Shown in pieces: positions 10,910-20,562 of a DNA stretch of 20,675 nucleotides; the first letter of the stretch is position 1, and each line of letters begins with the position of its first letter. The position numbers and the translations under genes were made by a program. The notes below the pieces were generated by a model. That model was not told the origin of the DNA, ran no database searches, and worked only from the letters and a program-made list of their open reading frames with translations. This stretch comes from Chara braunii (taxonomy: Eukaryota > Streptophyta > Charophyceae > Charales > Characeae), in assembly GCA_003427395.1 (NCBI GenBank), contig BFEA01000593.1, forward strand, positions 314,358-335,032. The letters run 5' to 3'.

Positions 10910-11500
10910 GCATATCCTCAGCGTAGCCTTAAATTGCCAGAGGTCACCAGGTCAGTGGACGCTGTAACAGAAAACCATCGCCGCCTTCGCCCCGCGCAGA
11001 CCACTGACGAAACCTCAAATCACTAGGACCAAAATAGATCACCCGCCACCAGCCCACAGGAGAGTGCAGAGCATAGCGACACATATACGTAATTAAACGA
11101 CATCGAAGAGAAGAGGCCATCTTCCTCGGCGCATTCAGACCTCGAACAATAATAACGATCCGAATGAAACTCAGCACCAATGACGAAAAGAGCGACAGGG
11201 AAGGCTGGAAAACAGGAAGGAATTGCAAATTCTGTAAATGCGCGATTGATGAACAAGGAGACGCCAAGTCACACAGTTGACAGACAACGACTGATTGATA
11301 GAGGAGGCAGAAACTTGGGAAAAAAAACGCAAATAACTGCGATTGATCAGCCATGATGTTGATGACAAGTGCGAAGCCCTTAACCAAGTAATGACCAGAC
11401 AACGACAGACGCAAAGAGAGGAGACCTCGCGCTACGGCAAGAGCGCCAGCCAGGCATTAATTCTGTATAACTAACGAGCTGCAGTGAATGAATTCAACCC
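10910..11500 (+). other. Intron interior, no gene
   Basis: Overlapping minus-strand frames at 10944-11414 show a few hydrophobic stretches but no family pattern. I treat them as translations of the T/C-rich sense strand of the intron. Confidence 0.45.
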
Positions 11501-12246
11501 GCCTCAGGCGTGGCTTCCCGGACTTTGGCCTTCGACCCAAACCGTGAGTAATCAGAGTAAGCAGAGATGAGATCGAGATCCGTTCTAACGTCATGACAAT
11601 GTACTCTTTTCCAAGGCTGATGGCACGCTTTCCCAGTAGGTAGTAGTATACATACAGTTTTCTCCCCCTTTCTTGGGGTACAGGACGGCATAAAGGCAAC
11701 AAGCAGAGGGTCTCGAAACGAGTGAAGGCAGAGAGGAAGGAAGAGAGGAAGGCGGAGAGGAAGGCAGAGAGGAAGCCAGACAGGCATGACAGGACTACCT
11801 CAGGCGTGGCTTCCCGGACTTTGGCCTTCGACCCAAACCGTGAGTAATCAGAGTAAACAGAGATGAGATCGAGATCGGTTCTAACGTCATGACAATGGAC
11901 TCTTTTCCAAGGCGGACCAAAGGATCGATACGTTTTACGTAAGCCCTATGAACGACGATCAGTTAACTTTCTTTCCTACTTGTTCAAGACGCGATCAGTT
12001 TCTTCAATACAACCGGAATAAACAGGAATCAGCGAAGTTCAGACCTGTGTGCTTCCCTGTCCAAGTCGGCTGATGGCACGCTCTCCCAGTAGGTAGTGGC
12101 CTACATACAGTTTTCTCCCCCTTTCTTGGGGTACAGGACGGCATAGAAGGCAACAAGCAGAGGGATTCGAAACGAGTGAAGGCAGAGAGGAAGGAAGAGA
12201 GGAAGGCAGAGAGGAAGGCAGAGAGGAAGGCATGACTGGACTACCT
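11501..12246 (+). repeat. ~300-bp tandem duplication with a 154-bp indel
   Basis: Copy 1 spans about 11501-11798 and copy 2 about 11801-12246. Both start CTCAGGCGTGGCTTCCCGGA, share the GATGGCACGCT-TCCCAGTAGG block, and end in AGAGAGGAAGG minisatellite units. Copy 2 carries about 154 extra bases (about 11912-12065) bounded on both sides by CCAAG (11907-11911 and 12061-12065), where copy 1 has a single CCAAG. Confidence 0.9.
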
Positions 12247-12621
12247 CCACCCGATCCAGCTGTGGAGAAGTGGGCGGATCTCTGAATAGAGTGACACTAC
12301 CCTCGACCGTAAGGAGCCAACAGGAAGCTGAGATCAAACTCAGGGTAACAAGAGAAAAGCAGAGGGTGCACTCTGTATGCCAACCCCTAACGCCGATCAG
12401 TTGCTCATTGACTGAAATGAAAAATCAAGAAGTGAACCAGTCCTCAGTCCTCTTCCCTGAACAAGACGACGACCGATTTCACGCTTTTTCCTCGGATTCC
12501 TCCATTGTTATACACACTTATCTTGCCCTTCTTGGCGTACATGTGGGTAGAGAAGACGGCACGTGAAGGTATGCAAAAGGAGTGACAGACGCGACGGAAC
12601 GACCTCTAGGTCGCAGAGGCT
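12247..12621 (+). other. Intron interior, no gene
   Basis: Open frame at 12270-12566 (+) has no domain and opposes the gene's transcription. Nothing else seen. Confidence 0.4.
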
Positions 12622-12771
12622 GGAACAGAAAGTCCAAAATACATGCTTCGCCATAGCTCCAGATGGACAGACGACATCTCAGGACAGGCAAGCCCAGAGC
12701 ATATTGGCTGATCGAAACAGAAAGTCAAAAATACATGCGTAGCCATAGGTCCAGATGGACAGACGACATGA
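12622..12771 (+). repeat. 91-bp-spaced direct duplication
   Basis: ACAGAAAGTC-AAAATACATGC, then GCCATAG and TCCAGATGGACAGACGACAT, at about 12623-12676 and 12714-12769. Confidence 0.85.
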
Positions 12772-12932
12772 AGACATGCGTGAAGCGATAGGAGTGTCCC
12801 TTGAGACACACAAAAGACTTAGGGGGATCGCGAGGCGTACAGGCATTTAGCTAGGTGGCCGATGAGCGAGCGATCACGACGAACCTGATCATACGAGGCG
12901 CACAGGTGGCGATTGTGCGGTTCAAATACAAG

Positions 12933-12957
12933 AGGGAGGGAGGGAGGGAGGGAGGGG
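12933..12957 (+). repeat. (GGGA)n tract
   Basis: Six GGGA units ending GGGG; quadruplex-capable. Confidence 0.9.
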
Positions 12958-13009
12958 TTATTCAGGCAGAGTGCAATATCTCCACCCAAGAAATGAGCCA
13001 AAGGCGGGC

Positions 13010-13090
13010 AAAACAACATCCCTGGTAAGACAGACATGCTACACGCGCACAAAACAACATCCCTGGTAAGACAGACATGCTACACGCGTG
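13010..13090 (+). repeat. 41-bp tandem repeat, two copies
   Basis: AAAACAACATCCCTGGTAAG starts at 13010 and 13051, followed in both by ACAGACATGCTACACGCG. The copies are nearly identical, so this is a recent duplication. Confidence 0.9.
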
Positions 13091-13552
13091 AGATCATGAG
13101 GGGCGAAGGTCCGAAGACGGAAATGGGGGAATGTGATATTCCTGGCATTTACCAAGAGCACATTAACCACTACCTACCTTATCAGAGATGGGAAGAAGGT
13201 GAAAGGGTCAGGCAATGGCAAAGCAACAGTGAGCTAGAAAGAGAGGCAGTACGGCACGCAGGTAGGCAAGCACAGTCAGACGAACGGTGAGCAGTTATAT
13301 TCGGAGACGGCGGCGAGACAGGCAGGCATGCAAACCGTGAAAGAAGGTCAAACAGGGCCGCAAAGCAGAAGAGAAGCGGCGCGAGCGAAAACGGCAAGCC
13401 AGGGGGAGTAAGAGGCATAATATTAAGTGCGGCAAATTCAGAAACGCGCAGCAAGGCGTCGGGAGGCAAACACAGAGGCAGAACATTATACCCCTGGCAC
13501 ACACGAAGGGAGTCAGACGGGGGACACACGGGTCGCTGGCATATTCACTCAC

Positions 13553-13857
13553 CGTCCCAACCAGAAGGACAAAGACGCAGCACAAGCCTTGGCCACGATC
13601 ACGCAGATGATTCCTCTCCACAAACCAAAGAGTAAACCTGCGCCGGCCTCGAAAGCAAGCGTGTAGGGGAAACAAGCAGCTATTGCAGCAGTATGAACTG
13701 CGATGTAGGCGGGCAAAGCCCAAACCCCAAGAGAAGCCAGGCGCTTCTGCGTTGCCTCCACAAGCAACTGTGCTTGTTCCTTGTCAAAGTAGTAATAGCC
13801 CACTGCTGCTACCAGCGCGACAAGGGCCGCCGCTAGCAGCGATCCTGTCTTCGACAT
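13553..13857 (-). CDS. VTT-domain (TVP38/TMEM64-type) membrane protein, exon 1
   Basis: First coding exon of a two-exon gene. It encodes residues 1-101 plus two bases of Arg102. Hydrophobic segments lie at about 6-22, 45-63 and 72-97. The stretch from CFPYT (62-66) through AGAGLLFG (71-78) to FWLGR (98-102) is the first half of the VTT/DedA-superfamily core: FP-x-T, then AG-x-LFG, then a helix ending F-x-LGR. The ATG at 13857 is the only Met before the first membrane segment and gives a normal N-terminus for the family. The exon ends GGACG|GTGAGT, a strong donor; reading on gives a TGA at 13551-13549, inside the donor. Family knowledge: VTT proteins are multi-pass proteins of the ER, Golgi or plastid; TMEM41B and VMP1 are lipid scramblases, while TVP38/TMEM64 members are less defined. 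Compartment and substrate are not shown here. A 5' UTR acceptor (TTGTTCAG) just before the ATG is possible. Confidence 0.85.
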
Positions 13858-14100
13858 CTCTGAACAAGCAATTCAATACCTCGGCGGAAATAAGTCAAGT
13901 TGTTATAGACACCGAGGGCTGCGTTCTCAACCGCATCGGAAGGAATCTGGGACAATTAAAGGGACGTCGATCAGTCGCTCGGTTGTTGCAGACACGATCA
14001 CCACGTTGCTCTCTCTCCTTAGCTGCAAGTCCTCCTCAAAGTTTTGACTACCGGTAGCTTCCCTCTCTCTTTCCCCCACCTGTGCCTTTCCCTCAGATGG
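13858..14100 (-). promoter_or_regulatory. Putative 5' UTR and proximal promoter of the VTT gene
   Basis: Immediately upstream of the ATG at 13857 on the minus strand. A TATA-like GTCTATAACA reads at 13910-13901, about 45 nt before the ATG, and TTGTTCAG directly before the ATG could be a 5' UTR splice acceptor instead. The purine skew of the intron ends here and the + strand becomes C/T-rich by about 14,030. No transcription start can be fixed from sequence alone. Confidence 0.3.
14048..14057. promoter_or_regulatory. Palindrome CTACCGGTAG, copy 1
   Basis: Perfect 10-bp palindrome about 190 bp upstream of the VTT start codon; an identical copy lies at 15317. A possible dimeric-factor site, unproven. 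Confidence 0.3.
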
Positions 14101-14323
14101 CTCCTAACGCGTAAGCACTACCTCGATGTCTGCTAGCCCCAGAACAACCTCGTTTCAGACCAAGCAACAACTTTTTCGGCAAAAACGTTAATCTCCTCGT
14201 CCTCCCTTCCCTCCTCCTCTTGAGATCAGTTAACCTCACACACCCAGCCAACACGTCACCACTACCTCGCCACCATAGAAACCCCCCGCACAACCTCGTC
14301 GCAGACAAAGTAACTTCTTGGCA

Positions 14324-14325
<2 letters not shown>
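14101..14325. other. Upstream flank, C-rich, no gene
   Basis: ACAACCTCGT and CACTACCTCG recur at about 14145-14305 as an eroded ~155-bp duplication (for example near 14118 and 14260). No coding signal. Confidence 0.45.
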
Positions 14326-14392
<67 letters not shown>

Positions 14393-14414
14393 TGTGAGTG
14401 TGTGCGTGTGTGTG
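14326..14414 (+). repeat. (CT)n followed by (GT)n
   Basis: CT dinucleotides run to 14375, then GT dinucleotides with two interruptions. Six-frame translations (Leu-Ser, Arg-Glu, Thr-His) are not genes. Confidence 0.95.
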
Positions 14415-16582
14415 GGAGTAGGCAATGACCCGCCAACACTTCACAAGGGCCTCCCCACGTGCTGTGCCCCCAAGCAACCTTGTTGCATACGTCCCCTCCC
14501 CGTCGCAGCTCACTTGTTTCCTCCTCGTACCTTTCCCACCACAGCTTCTCCTTTGTCCCAGCAGGAACCCCCTCAAGTAAATCGTCAATCGCTTACTCCA
14601 TTCGTCACCTAGTTGGTCACTCCGTCGATCGAATGCCACGTGCGCCGACAGAGACTGTTTGCCTCGGCAGAACGACCGCGCGCCGCAAATAAGTTGACGA
14701 GGCCACCCACAAAGCTCATATAGCAGTCAACCCGCAAGTTGCGCGTAAAAGAGTACAGTGCAGGTGAACGCAGCAACCGAGCGGGAAGCATCGACGATCC
14801 AGTCCAGGAATAAAATAGGTCAGGTGGGTTCGGTCGCAACGACGATGAACGCGTCCGCAGGTACTACCGGTTTCGTGCGTTACCCTTCCCAAAACGCGCG
14901 TTGGCGAGGCAAGCCGTTTCATCAGCGGTCCTACCAAAACAACACAGCCGCGAAGTGCCAGTGCTCACCCCAGCGGGTGTGACATTGCGCGGGAAAACCG
15001 CGAGAGATGACAAAGAGCCGTTCCGCGGACGCGAAATAAAAGAAAAGGACAGCGCTGCTGTGGTTGGCCTGTTGCCGTTTGCGCCACAACCGTGCAGACC
15101 GCGTTTGCCAATTGCTTTCATTTTGCACGACATGCAGAAGGCGCAATCGCCAATTGCTTTCATTTTGCTTTTTTCCTGCTTTTCTTGCTTGCATTTTCCT
15201 GTTCATTCTTGTTTTGTCCCGCCCACAGCGGGAGCACGGTAGCTGACAAAGGACCAAACTAGCCCCGTCGACTTTCAGAAATCCCAAAGTAGCTTATAGC
15301 TTATATTGACTTACCGCTACCGGTAGTAGGGCGCCTGCGCGCCCACATAACCCGTAGGCTGTACCGCGACCTGCCGGGCGGATGGATGCTCACGAGGACA
15401 GAGGAGGGTAACTCGGCCTTGAGCCAAGGCATACTCACACTAGGACCTTACGTCCAAAAAGTTATACTGTGTGTATGCACCGTGCTAACGGCAAGGGGAA
15501 ATGAAATGAGAACATGTTGCAGAGACTCTTCCCCCCCCTCAACTGTTCAGTTTAGTATTATGTTAGTCTGCCCTACGTGCTTGGTGCAGTTGCACGGAGC
15601 GAGTGCACAAGACACACGGGTGTGTCATCTTTTTTTGTTCTTTATGGTTCCGTCATATGTGAGGCATCACCAAATCGGAATGCTCTGCAATCTTTCACCG
15701 TATGGATTTTCGGATATTTCAACAACTTCGTGCATGGGTCTTTCGTAGACACCCTACCTGGGGTTGACAAAGAATCAAGCATAAGTACTTCCCTGGGAAT
15801 CAAACTTGGCTTGGTTTTCACGGTAAAAAATACCAAGACAATTACATGTCCAAGGCCACGAAGTGGCAGCGGCGCCAGTTATGATATGAGGAGATGATGT
15901 TATGGTAGGTGAAGGAGGCGTAGGTAAGGCTATGCCCCCCACCGCACGCACCTCTCCCTTGATGCTGAATTGTTGAGGGGTTGTGTTCAGCATGACCTTG
16001 TATTCTTTTGAGTGTCGTTATAGTGTACTGGCATGAGCGCTACGAGGAACAGAAAAGCCATCTGCTTCCATTTTTATGCTTGTAAAATATCAGCCAATGA
16101 TTTCCTATTTTTTATACGACCTGCTTCAAACAGAGCTTTGCTCCTCCTGCCACAGGCTCAACCCATGTCAAACAGTAAGCAAGGGATCCTATCATCAGGA
16201 AGGGGGGTATATGTAACCTTCCTCAATGTGAAAATGCCAGTGAGTAAAGGGCAATGTTTGCAATGCTTTCGCTGAAGCGGCAAGTTGGAGTGAACGACCC
16301 ATCATTGAACATTCGTCTTCAGCTCCTTGTTGGTGAAGGGTCATGCTTGGGATCTCCAAGACTCCAACCACTTCGGGAAAAAAATGTATCCGCTTCTGTA
16401 TGGGTGAAAGGACTGTAAGTGTCTGCACAAGTTTTGGTAACATTTTATTGTATTGCAACCATAGTTCGTAGTATCCCACTCCAGATTCATTGATGTGCGC
16501 TGCATGAAGTGGGGTATTTGTCGGAGGGTCTGGTTCACTTCATTTCTATCATACGAATGTCCATCACCACAATTGATGACGT
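14415..16582. other. No gene recognised
   Basis: Several open frames of 70-130 codons occur on both strands (for example 14901-15242 +, 15386-15748 +, 16195-16479 -), with no domain, no consistent composition and no splice-linked partners that I can support. A first exon of a divergent + strand gene is possible but not demonstrable. The word CCAATTGCTTTCATTTTGC repeats near 15108 and 15150. Confidence 0.4.
15317..15326. promoter_or_regulatory. Palindrome CTACCGGTAG, copy 2
   Basis: Identical to 14048-14057; a partial match ACTACCGGTTT lies near 14861. Confidence 0.3.
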
Positions 16583-16608
16583 AAAACAACAACAACAACA
16601 ACAACAAC
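16583..16608 (+). repeat. (AAC)n microsatellite
   Basis: Eight AAC/ACA units after GTAA. Confidence 0.9.
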
Positions 16609-16779
16609 GGAGGAAAGGCGCAAGGAGAAGGAGAGAAGATGTATGGATTTCGTCAAGCATACAAACAAGCATCCTGGAGCAAGGTTATTAAACCAACTTC
16701 CAAACAGGAAAAAACAAAAGAAACAAGAGCTGGTTTTTTTTTTTTCCCTCTCAAAGTTGGCTTCAGCAATCTTGTTGCA

Positions 16780-16782
<3 letters not shown>

Positions 16783-16846
<64 letters not shown>
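16783..16846 (+). repeat. (TC)n microsatellite ending at an ambiguous base
   Basis: 64 bases of pure TC end at the N at 16847, after which AT-alternating sequence begins. The N probably marks an unresolved repeat boundary. Confidence 0.95.
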
Positions 16847-16847
16847 N

Positions 16848-16920
16848 ATAATATATATAATATATACATATTGTCAAACAGAACTGTCCCGTATATATAT
16901 AGAGATATGTATATACAAAT
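16848..16920 (+). repeat. AT-alternating low-complexity sequence
   Basis: ATAATATATATAATATATAC, then GTATATATATAGAGATATG. Confidence 0.8.
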
Positions 16921-17040
16921 ATCACAACACACGCATCCATGATGGTGTATCTGCATGATCACCCTCGTGCCCGTGCCATAGAGGGTCGGCCAGCAGTGTG
17001 CGTCGACCTGTGCACAGGGTTAGAGATTTTACACTCTTTT

Positions 17041-17045
<5 letters not shown>

Positions 17046-17113
<68 letters not shown>
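17046..17113 (+). repeat. (CT)n microsatellite
   Basis: 68 bases of nearly pure CT. Confidence 0.95.
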
Positions 17114-17114
<1 letters not shown>

Positions 17115-17115
<1 letters not shown>

Positions 17116-17146
17116 CGCACGCTCGCGTGAGCGGGCGGGCGTGTGC
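17115..17146 (+). repeat. GC-rich inverted repeat next to (CT)n
   Basis: GCGCACGC (17115-17122) can pair with GCGTGTGC (17139-17146) with one G-T pair; an inner CGCTC/GAGCG alternative also exists. Confidence 0.6.
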
Positions 17147-18718
17147 ACACCCGACATGGAAGTGCGAGAGTGCATACGTGGGTACACCACATTGCATGAG
17201 AGTTAAGGTGAGAGTGTATGTAAAAGAGAGAGGGTTCAACTGGTTGTGCCAAACTGAACAGAAAAAATACCCTAGCACATGACTTTGGCCACATGCAATA
17301 TAGTGGTTAATTGAAGAGTAACTCGCTAATGAGGATGAGTGATTGAAGAACCTATGATGGTAAGATCATGTTGTTAACCAACCAACTAATCGATGAAAAA
17401 ACTAACTAACTTTACTTACATTGACATCTTGAAGAAGGGGTAAGAGTGAGGCGGTGAGCTTACTTACAACTTATATGGATATGTACTCTTGTGCCACTTA
17501 ACTGATTATCCGTTTAATTACTTGATTCATAGTGTCACAGCAAAAAAGCAAGAAATTCCAAATACATCATCTACACGGTGGTAGCAGGCACCCATCAAGG
17601 TTCGTTGTGATATATTGGGAGGTGGTTAAATATGGTATCTGCAAGAGGTCCACTTGTCGAACAACTCAAACAGCACAAGCCAAGGTTGAAGGGTCTACAA
17701 CCCACATGCATGTAGACTATCTCCACTTCGCTTAGATAATTATGAAATAGAAGGAAGATAGGTTTACCTCAAATCATAGGGAGCAAGTAATATGCATGGT
17801 GTATACGCCATAAATTACCTTGCAAAGAGAGTGGTGTTCCTACTGAAACTCTAGCAAGGACCACCCAAAGATGGATCATGATTCTGACAAAGGATTTTAA
17901 ACTGCTCGTACGCGACAATCAAAACTCAAAGGCACGGTGAGGCAAGGAGCGCTATTGAAAAAACAAATCGGCGGCCTATGAAGTGGTGCGGGTTTCATGT
18001 TGACACCCGTGGGCCAATGAGTGTTGTACTGGTGCCTTGGCAACATTCTAAATTCGTTAATAGCTAATTAATTTGTATCTTGATGGATACAAAACTATAT
18101 AGTAAATCAAGTTGTAGCTTCCGATGTTGTAATTTTAAGTCAAATAACGATATGCACCTAGCTGATAACTAAGGAGTTTCACACAAATAAGCCTATACGT
18201 ACTTGAGATCAAAAGTAGAGGCAAAACTACCCAACTTACAAGTAAAAGTATGTTTACCTCCCAAAATCCTATCGGATTCTAATTTGTAATCGAAATCCTC
18301 TCGATGAATTTTTCTAGATGTTTTTACAAATATTTATTCCTTTACTCTCTTATCAAAAGGTTTTTGGGGTAGTACAAGTTCAATCCTGACCTCCTACAAC
18401 TCCCCGTTATTATTAAACAATGATTTTTAACAAGGGGGACAATGAACTTAAAATCAACTAGTCAACGAACTGCAACGTTAAGAATGGGGTGAAACAATTA
18501 TTCATAATACATGCACTTCACATAAAGACTACCTTTTAAAATCTTTTGCATTAACTAGAGGAATGAGATAAAAAACTAATGAAAAATATATTTGATTAAA
18601 AAAAAAAAAAAAACATTCAATAACCTACAAATAGTTCGAGATCATATGAAGGAATGTATCAACCAAATGTGGTAAACTAAAGCCTACGAATCCAAACGAA
18701 AATCCAAATGACCAGATG

Positions 18719-18734
18719 CCCCCCCCCCCCCCCC
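18719..18734 (+). repeat. C16 homopolymer
   Basis: Sixteen C in an otherwise AT-rich region; also a likely spot for length error in the assembly. Confidence 0.9.
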
Positions 18735-19554
18735 ATTAAATAAGGGCAAATATAAAACAAGATAAAATTGAGTATTTGCCACGAGACATATTGAGCATAA
18801 CCAATCAGAAATTATTAATGCATATATAAATAGTAAAATATATTTTGCAATACTATCAAATTATTTTTGTATATGAGATTCTGCTATGAGAAAACGGGTT
18901 ATCCTCAATCTGCGAAATATATTTTCTTAAGCTCTCTCTGCACTAGTTTCATAGCAACAAAGGGAAAAATTAGGATGTCCTCCTTAAACTACATACATTT
19001 AAGCAACTTTTGATAACATTGAGGATAATTAAGCCTTCATCTGAAGAAAAAAATCCAAATAATTTTAACTTTACTTTTAAAATAAAAAAACAGAATAAAC
19101 TTTTGGGGGTTTCATGGGACAAGGTGTGATAATGTTATTATACAAGAAAAAAAACAAGAATTAGATAATAAATTATTATTTGATTACCGTTTTTCCCTTA
19201 CCTTATGAAATGGTGGTTAAAACCCCTTATTACTTACGAACAAATGACCATACATGCAAAGCAAGTAAACTTTATGCCTGAAATAAAATTTTTAAATATA
19301 TATAAATAAAATAATCATATATACACGCAAACTTATTATAGAGATAATTTTTATTTATAGATTTTGAAACTTGTAACCGTATGTATTTGATATATTTATA
19401 GCAAGAATCAACTTTGACCCTACATTTAGCCAACATTTTGGTATTCTAAAGGGTTTGTATGCACTAATTGTATAAATTTACTTGTCTTAAAAACATTGTC
19501 GCAATGACATGTCCAAAATAAATCATTTTTAAACCAATTAGGCTAGGCCACCAG

Positions 19555-19571
19555 AGTGGTCCGAGACCACT
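19555..19571. repeat. Short perfect hairpin
   Basis: AGTGGTC, loop CGA, GACCACT. There is no T-run after it and no gene next to it, so no role is assigned. Confidence 0.6.
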
Positions 19572-19813
19572 TGCCCCCCCGAGCAAACAAATAAAAAATA
19601 AAATAATAATCAATATTGTTAAACTTTATTTTTTATTTTAAATTTGGTAAATAATTTTAATGTGAAACTGAGGCAAAAGTTGTTCAGTTTATTTTTATAC
19701 ATAACATAGTTTTTTTTTGTTTTTTTTTTTTTGCTAAGGCTTTCCTTGGTCCTTGCATGGTCGGGCCGTTAGGGAACTGCTCACTGGTACTCTGCAAGGT
19801 TTGTGGTGGGATT

Positions 19814-20318
19814 CTTGGTATTATGGTGGTAGTCGTTTGGTGAGGTTTGAACTCTTGACCTTGTTGGTGAAACTGCTTACTGGTACTCTGCTGATAATAT
19901 TCTGTTTCCCGTAGTCGTGCGGAGGGTTGAACTCTTGACCTCGGTGGTGGTAAATGTTTTGTAGCTCACGTTTGAGATATTTGGAGTTATGATTTTCGAG
20001 GTCGTTTTCGGTTATAGGTGAGTTACGAACTTGGTCTCTCTGTGACAGGTGATTCTTTTCTGTTTGAGGTGGGGTTTTTGGTATTCGGATGGTAGTTATT
20101 CTTTGAGGTTTGAACTCTCGACTTTGTTGGCGAAATCGCTCACTATTTCTTTGCTGATGATATTTTTGTGTCCCGTAGTCGTGTGGAGGGTTGAACTCTT
20201 GACCTCGGTGGTGGTAAATGTTTCGTAGCCCACGGTTGAGATTTTTTTTTGTTGATTCTTGATGTTTTTTGTGGTTATAGGGGAGATACGTACTTGGTCT
20301 CTCTGCTACGAGAGATTC
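19814..20318 (+). repeat. Two diverged direct copies of a ~264-bp unit upstream of the hammerhead
   Basis: Copy 1 begins at about 19814 and copy 2 at about 20078. The best-conserved block, GGGTTGAACTCTTGACCTCGG followed by TGGTGGTAAATGTTT with one base absent or changed locally, starts at 19924 and 20188. CCCGTAGTCGTG just before it and ACTTGGTCTCTCTG near the end are also shared. Within each copy a related half-motif (GGTTTGAACTCT) precedes it, so the unit has an internal sub-repeat. The strand is T/G-rich. Position and direct orientation fit the repeated end of a retroelement or a satellite-like array; no coding capacity is seen. Confidence 0.75.
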
Positions 20319-20562
20319 TTTGGACCGATTCCTTTTTGGTACGGGTCGATATTCTGCGTTGAACTATTTTGTGATCGGCTATCCTGTTTTCATATTTTTT
20401 TTATCTAGACATAGGGTAGACTAGGTTAATTCTTTCTTCTTGTGGACGTTACTAGAGATTCTTTGCAGCTACATTGTTCGGTTGATATGTTCTGCCGATG
20501 TGTTCCTTCCTTGTTCTTTAGATATATATAGAGTCATAGGCAGCTATTCTTCAGCCGACTAT
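20319..20562 (+). other. T-rich sequence between the direct repeats and the hammerhead
   Basis: No gene seen. It continues the T/G-rich character and contains an AT alternation GATATATATAG at 20521-20531. Just after that is a perfect 7-bp inverted repeat, GTCATAG (20533-20539) and CTATGAC (20559-20565), whose right arm overlaps the 5' strand of hammerhead stem I by three bases. Confidence 0.5.

Larger units (their letters stand above)
7603..13552 (-). other. Intron of the VTT-domain gene (5,950 bp)
   Basis: Inferred from a GTGAGT donor (13552-13547), a CAG acceptor (7605-7603), matching phase on both sides and continuous family similarity across the join. Open frames inside are short and low in complexity, with no recognised domain. 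The + strand is strikingly A- and G-rich, so the transcribed sense strand is T/C-rich. Much of the interior consists of local direct duplications and G-rich tracts, listed separately. The polypyrimidine tract before the chosen acceptor is weak. Small extra exons cannot be ruled out, but none is needed to complete the domain. Confidence 0.75.
17280..19720. other. AT-rich region without recognised genes
   Basis: Composition changes visibly: most of this stretch is A/T with scattered TAATTA- and TTTTAAAA-type words, unlike the mixed or GC-rich sequence to the left. It contains an A-run at 18598-18613, a C16 run at 18719-18734 and a short inverted repeat at 19555-19571. One open frame of 67 codons at 17532-17735 (+) has no features. 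It may be intergenic DNA or an old AT-rich repeat. Confidence 0.5.

Noticed and set aside
14220-14639. Open frames across the CT/GT tract
   Set aside because: Leu-Ser, Val-Cys, Arg-Glu and Thr-His runs are microsatellite translations.
16564-17294. Open frames of about 95-132 codons across the two CT tracts
   Set aside because: Same reason; some also cross the ambiguous base at 16847.
20154-20160. A second CTGATGA inside the 264-bp repeat
   Set aside because: No stem II partner and no GAAA box follow at a suitable distance; the matching position in the other copy reads CTGATAA, so the core is not conserved.
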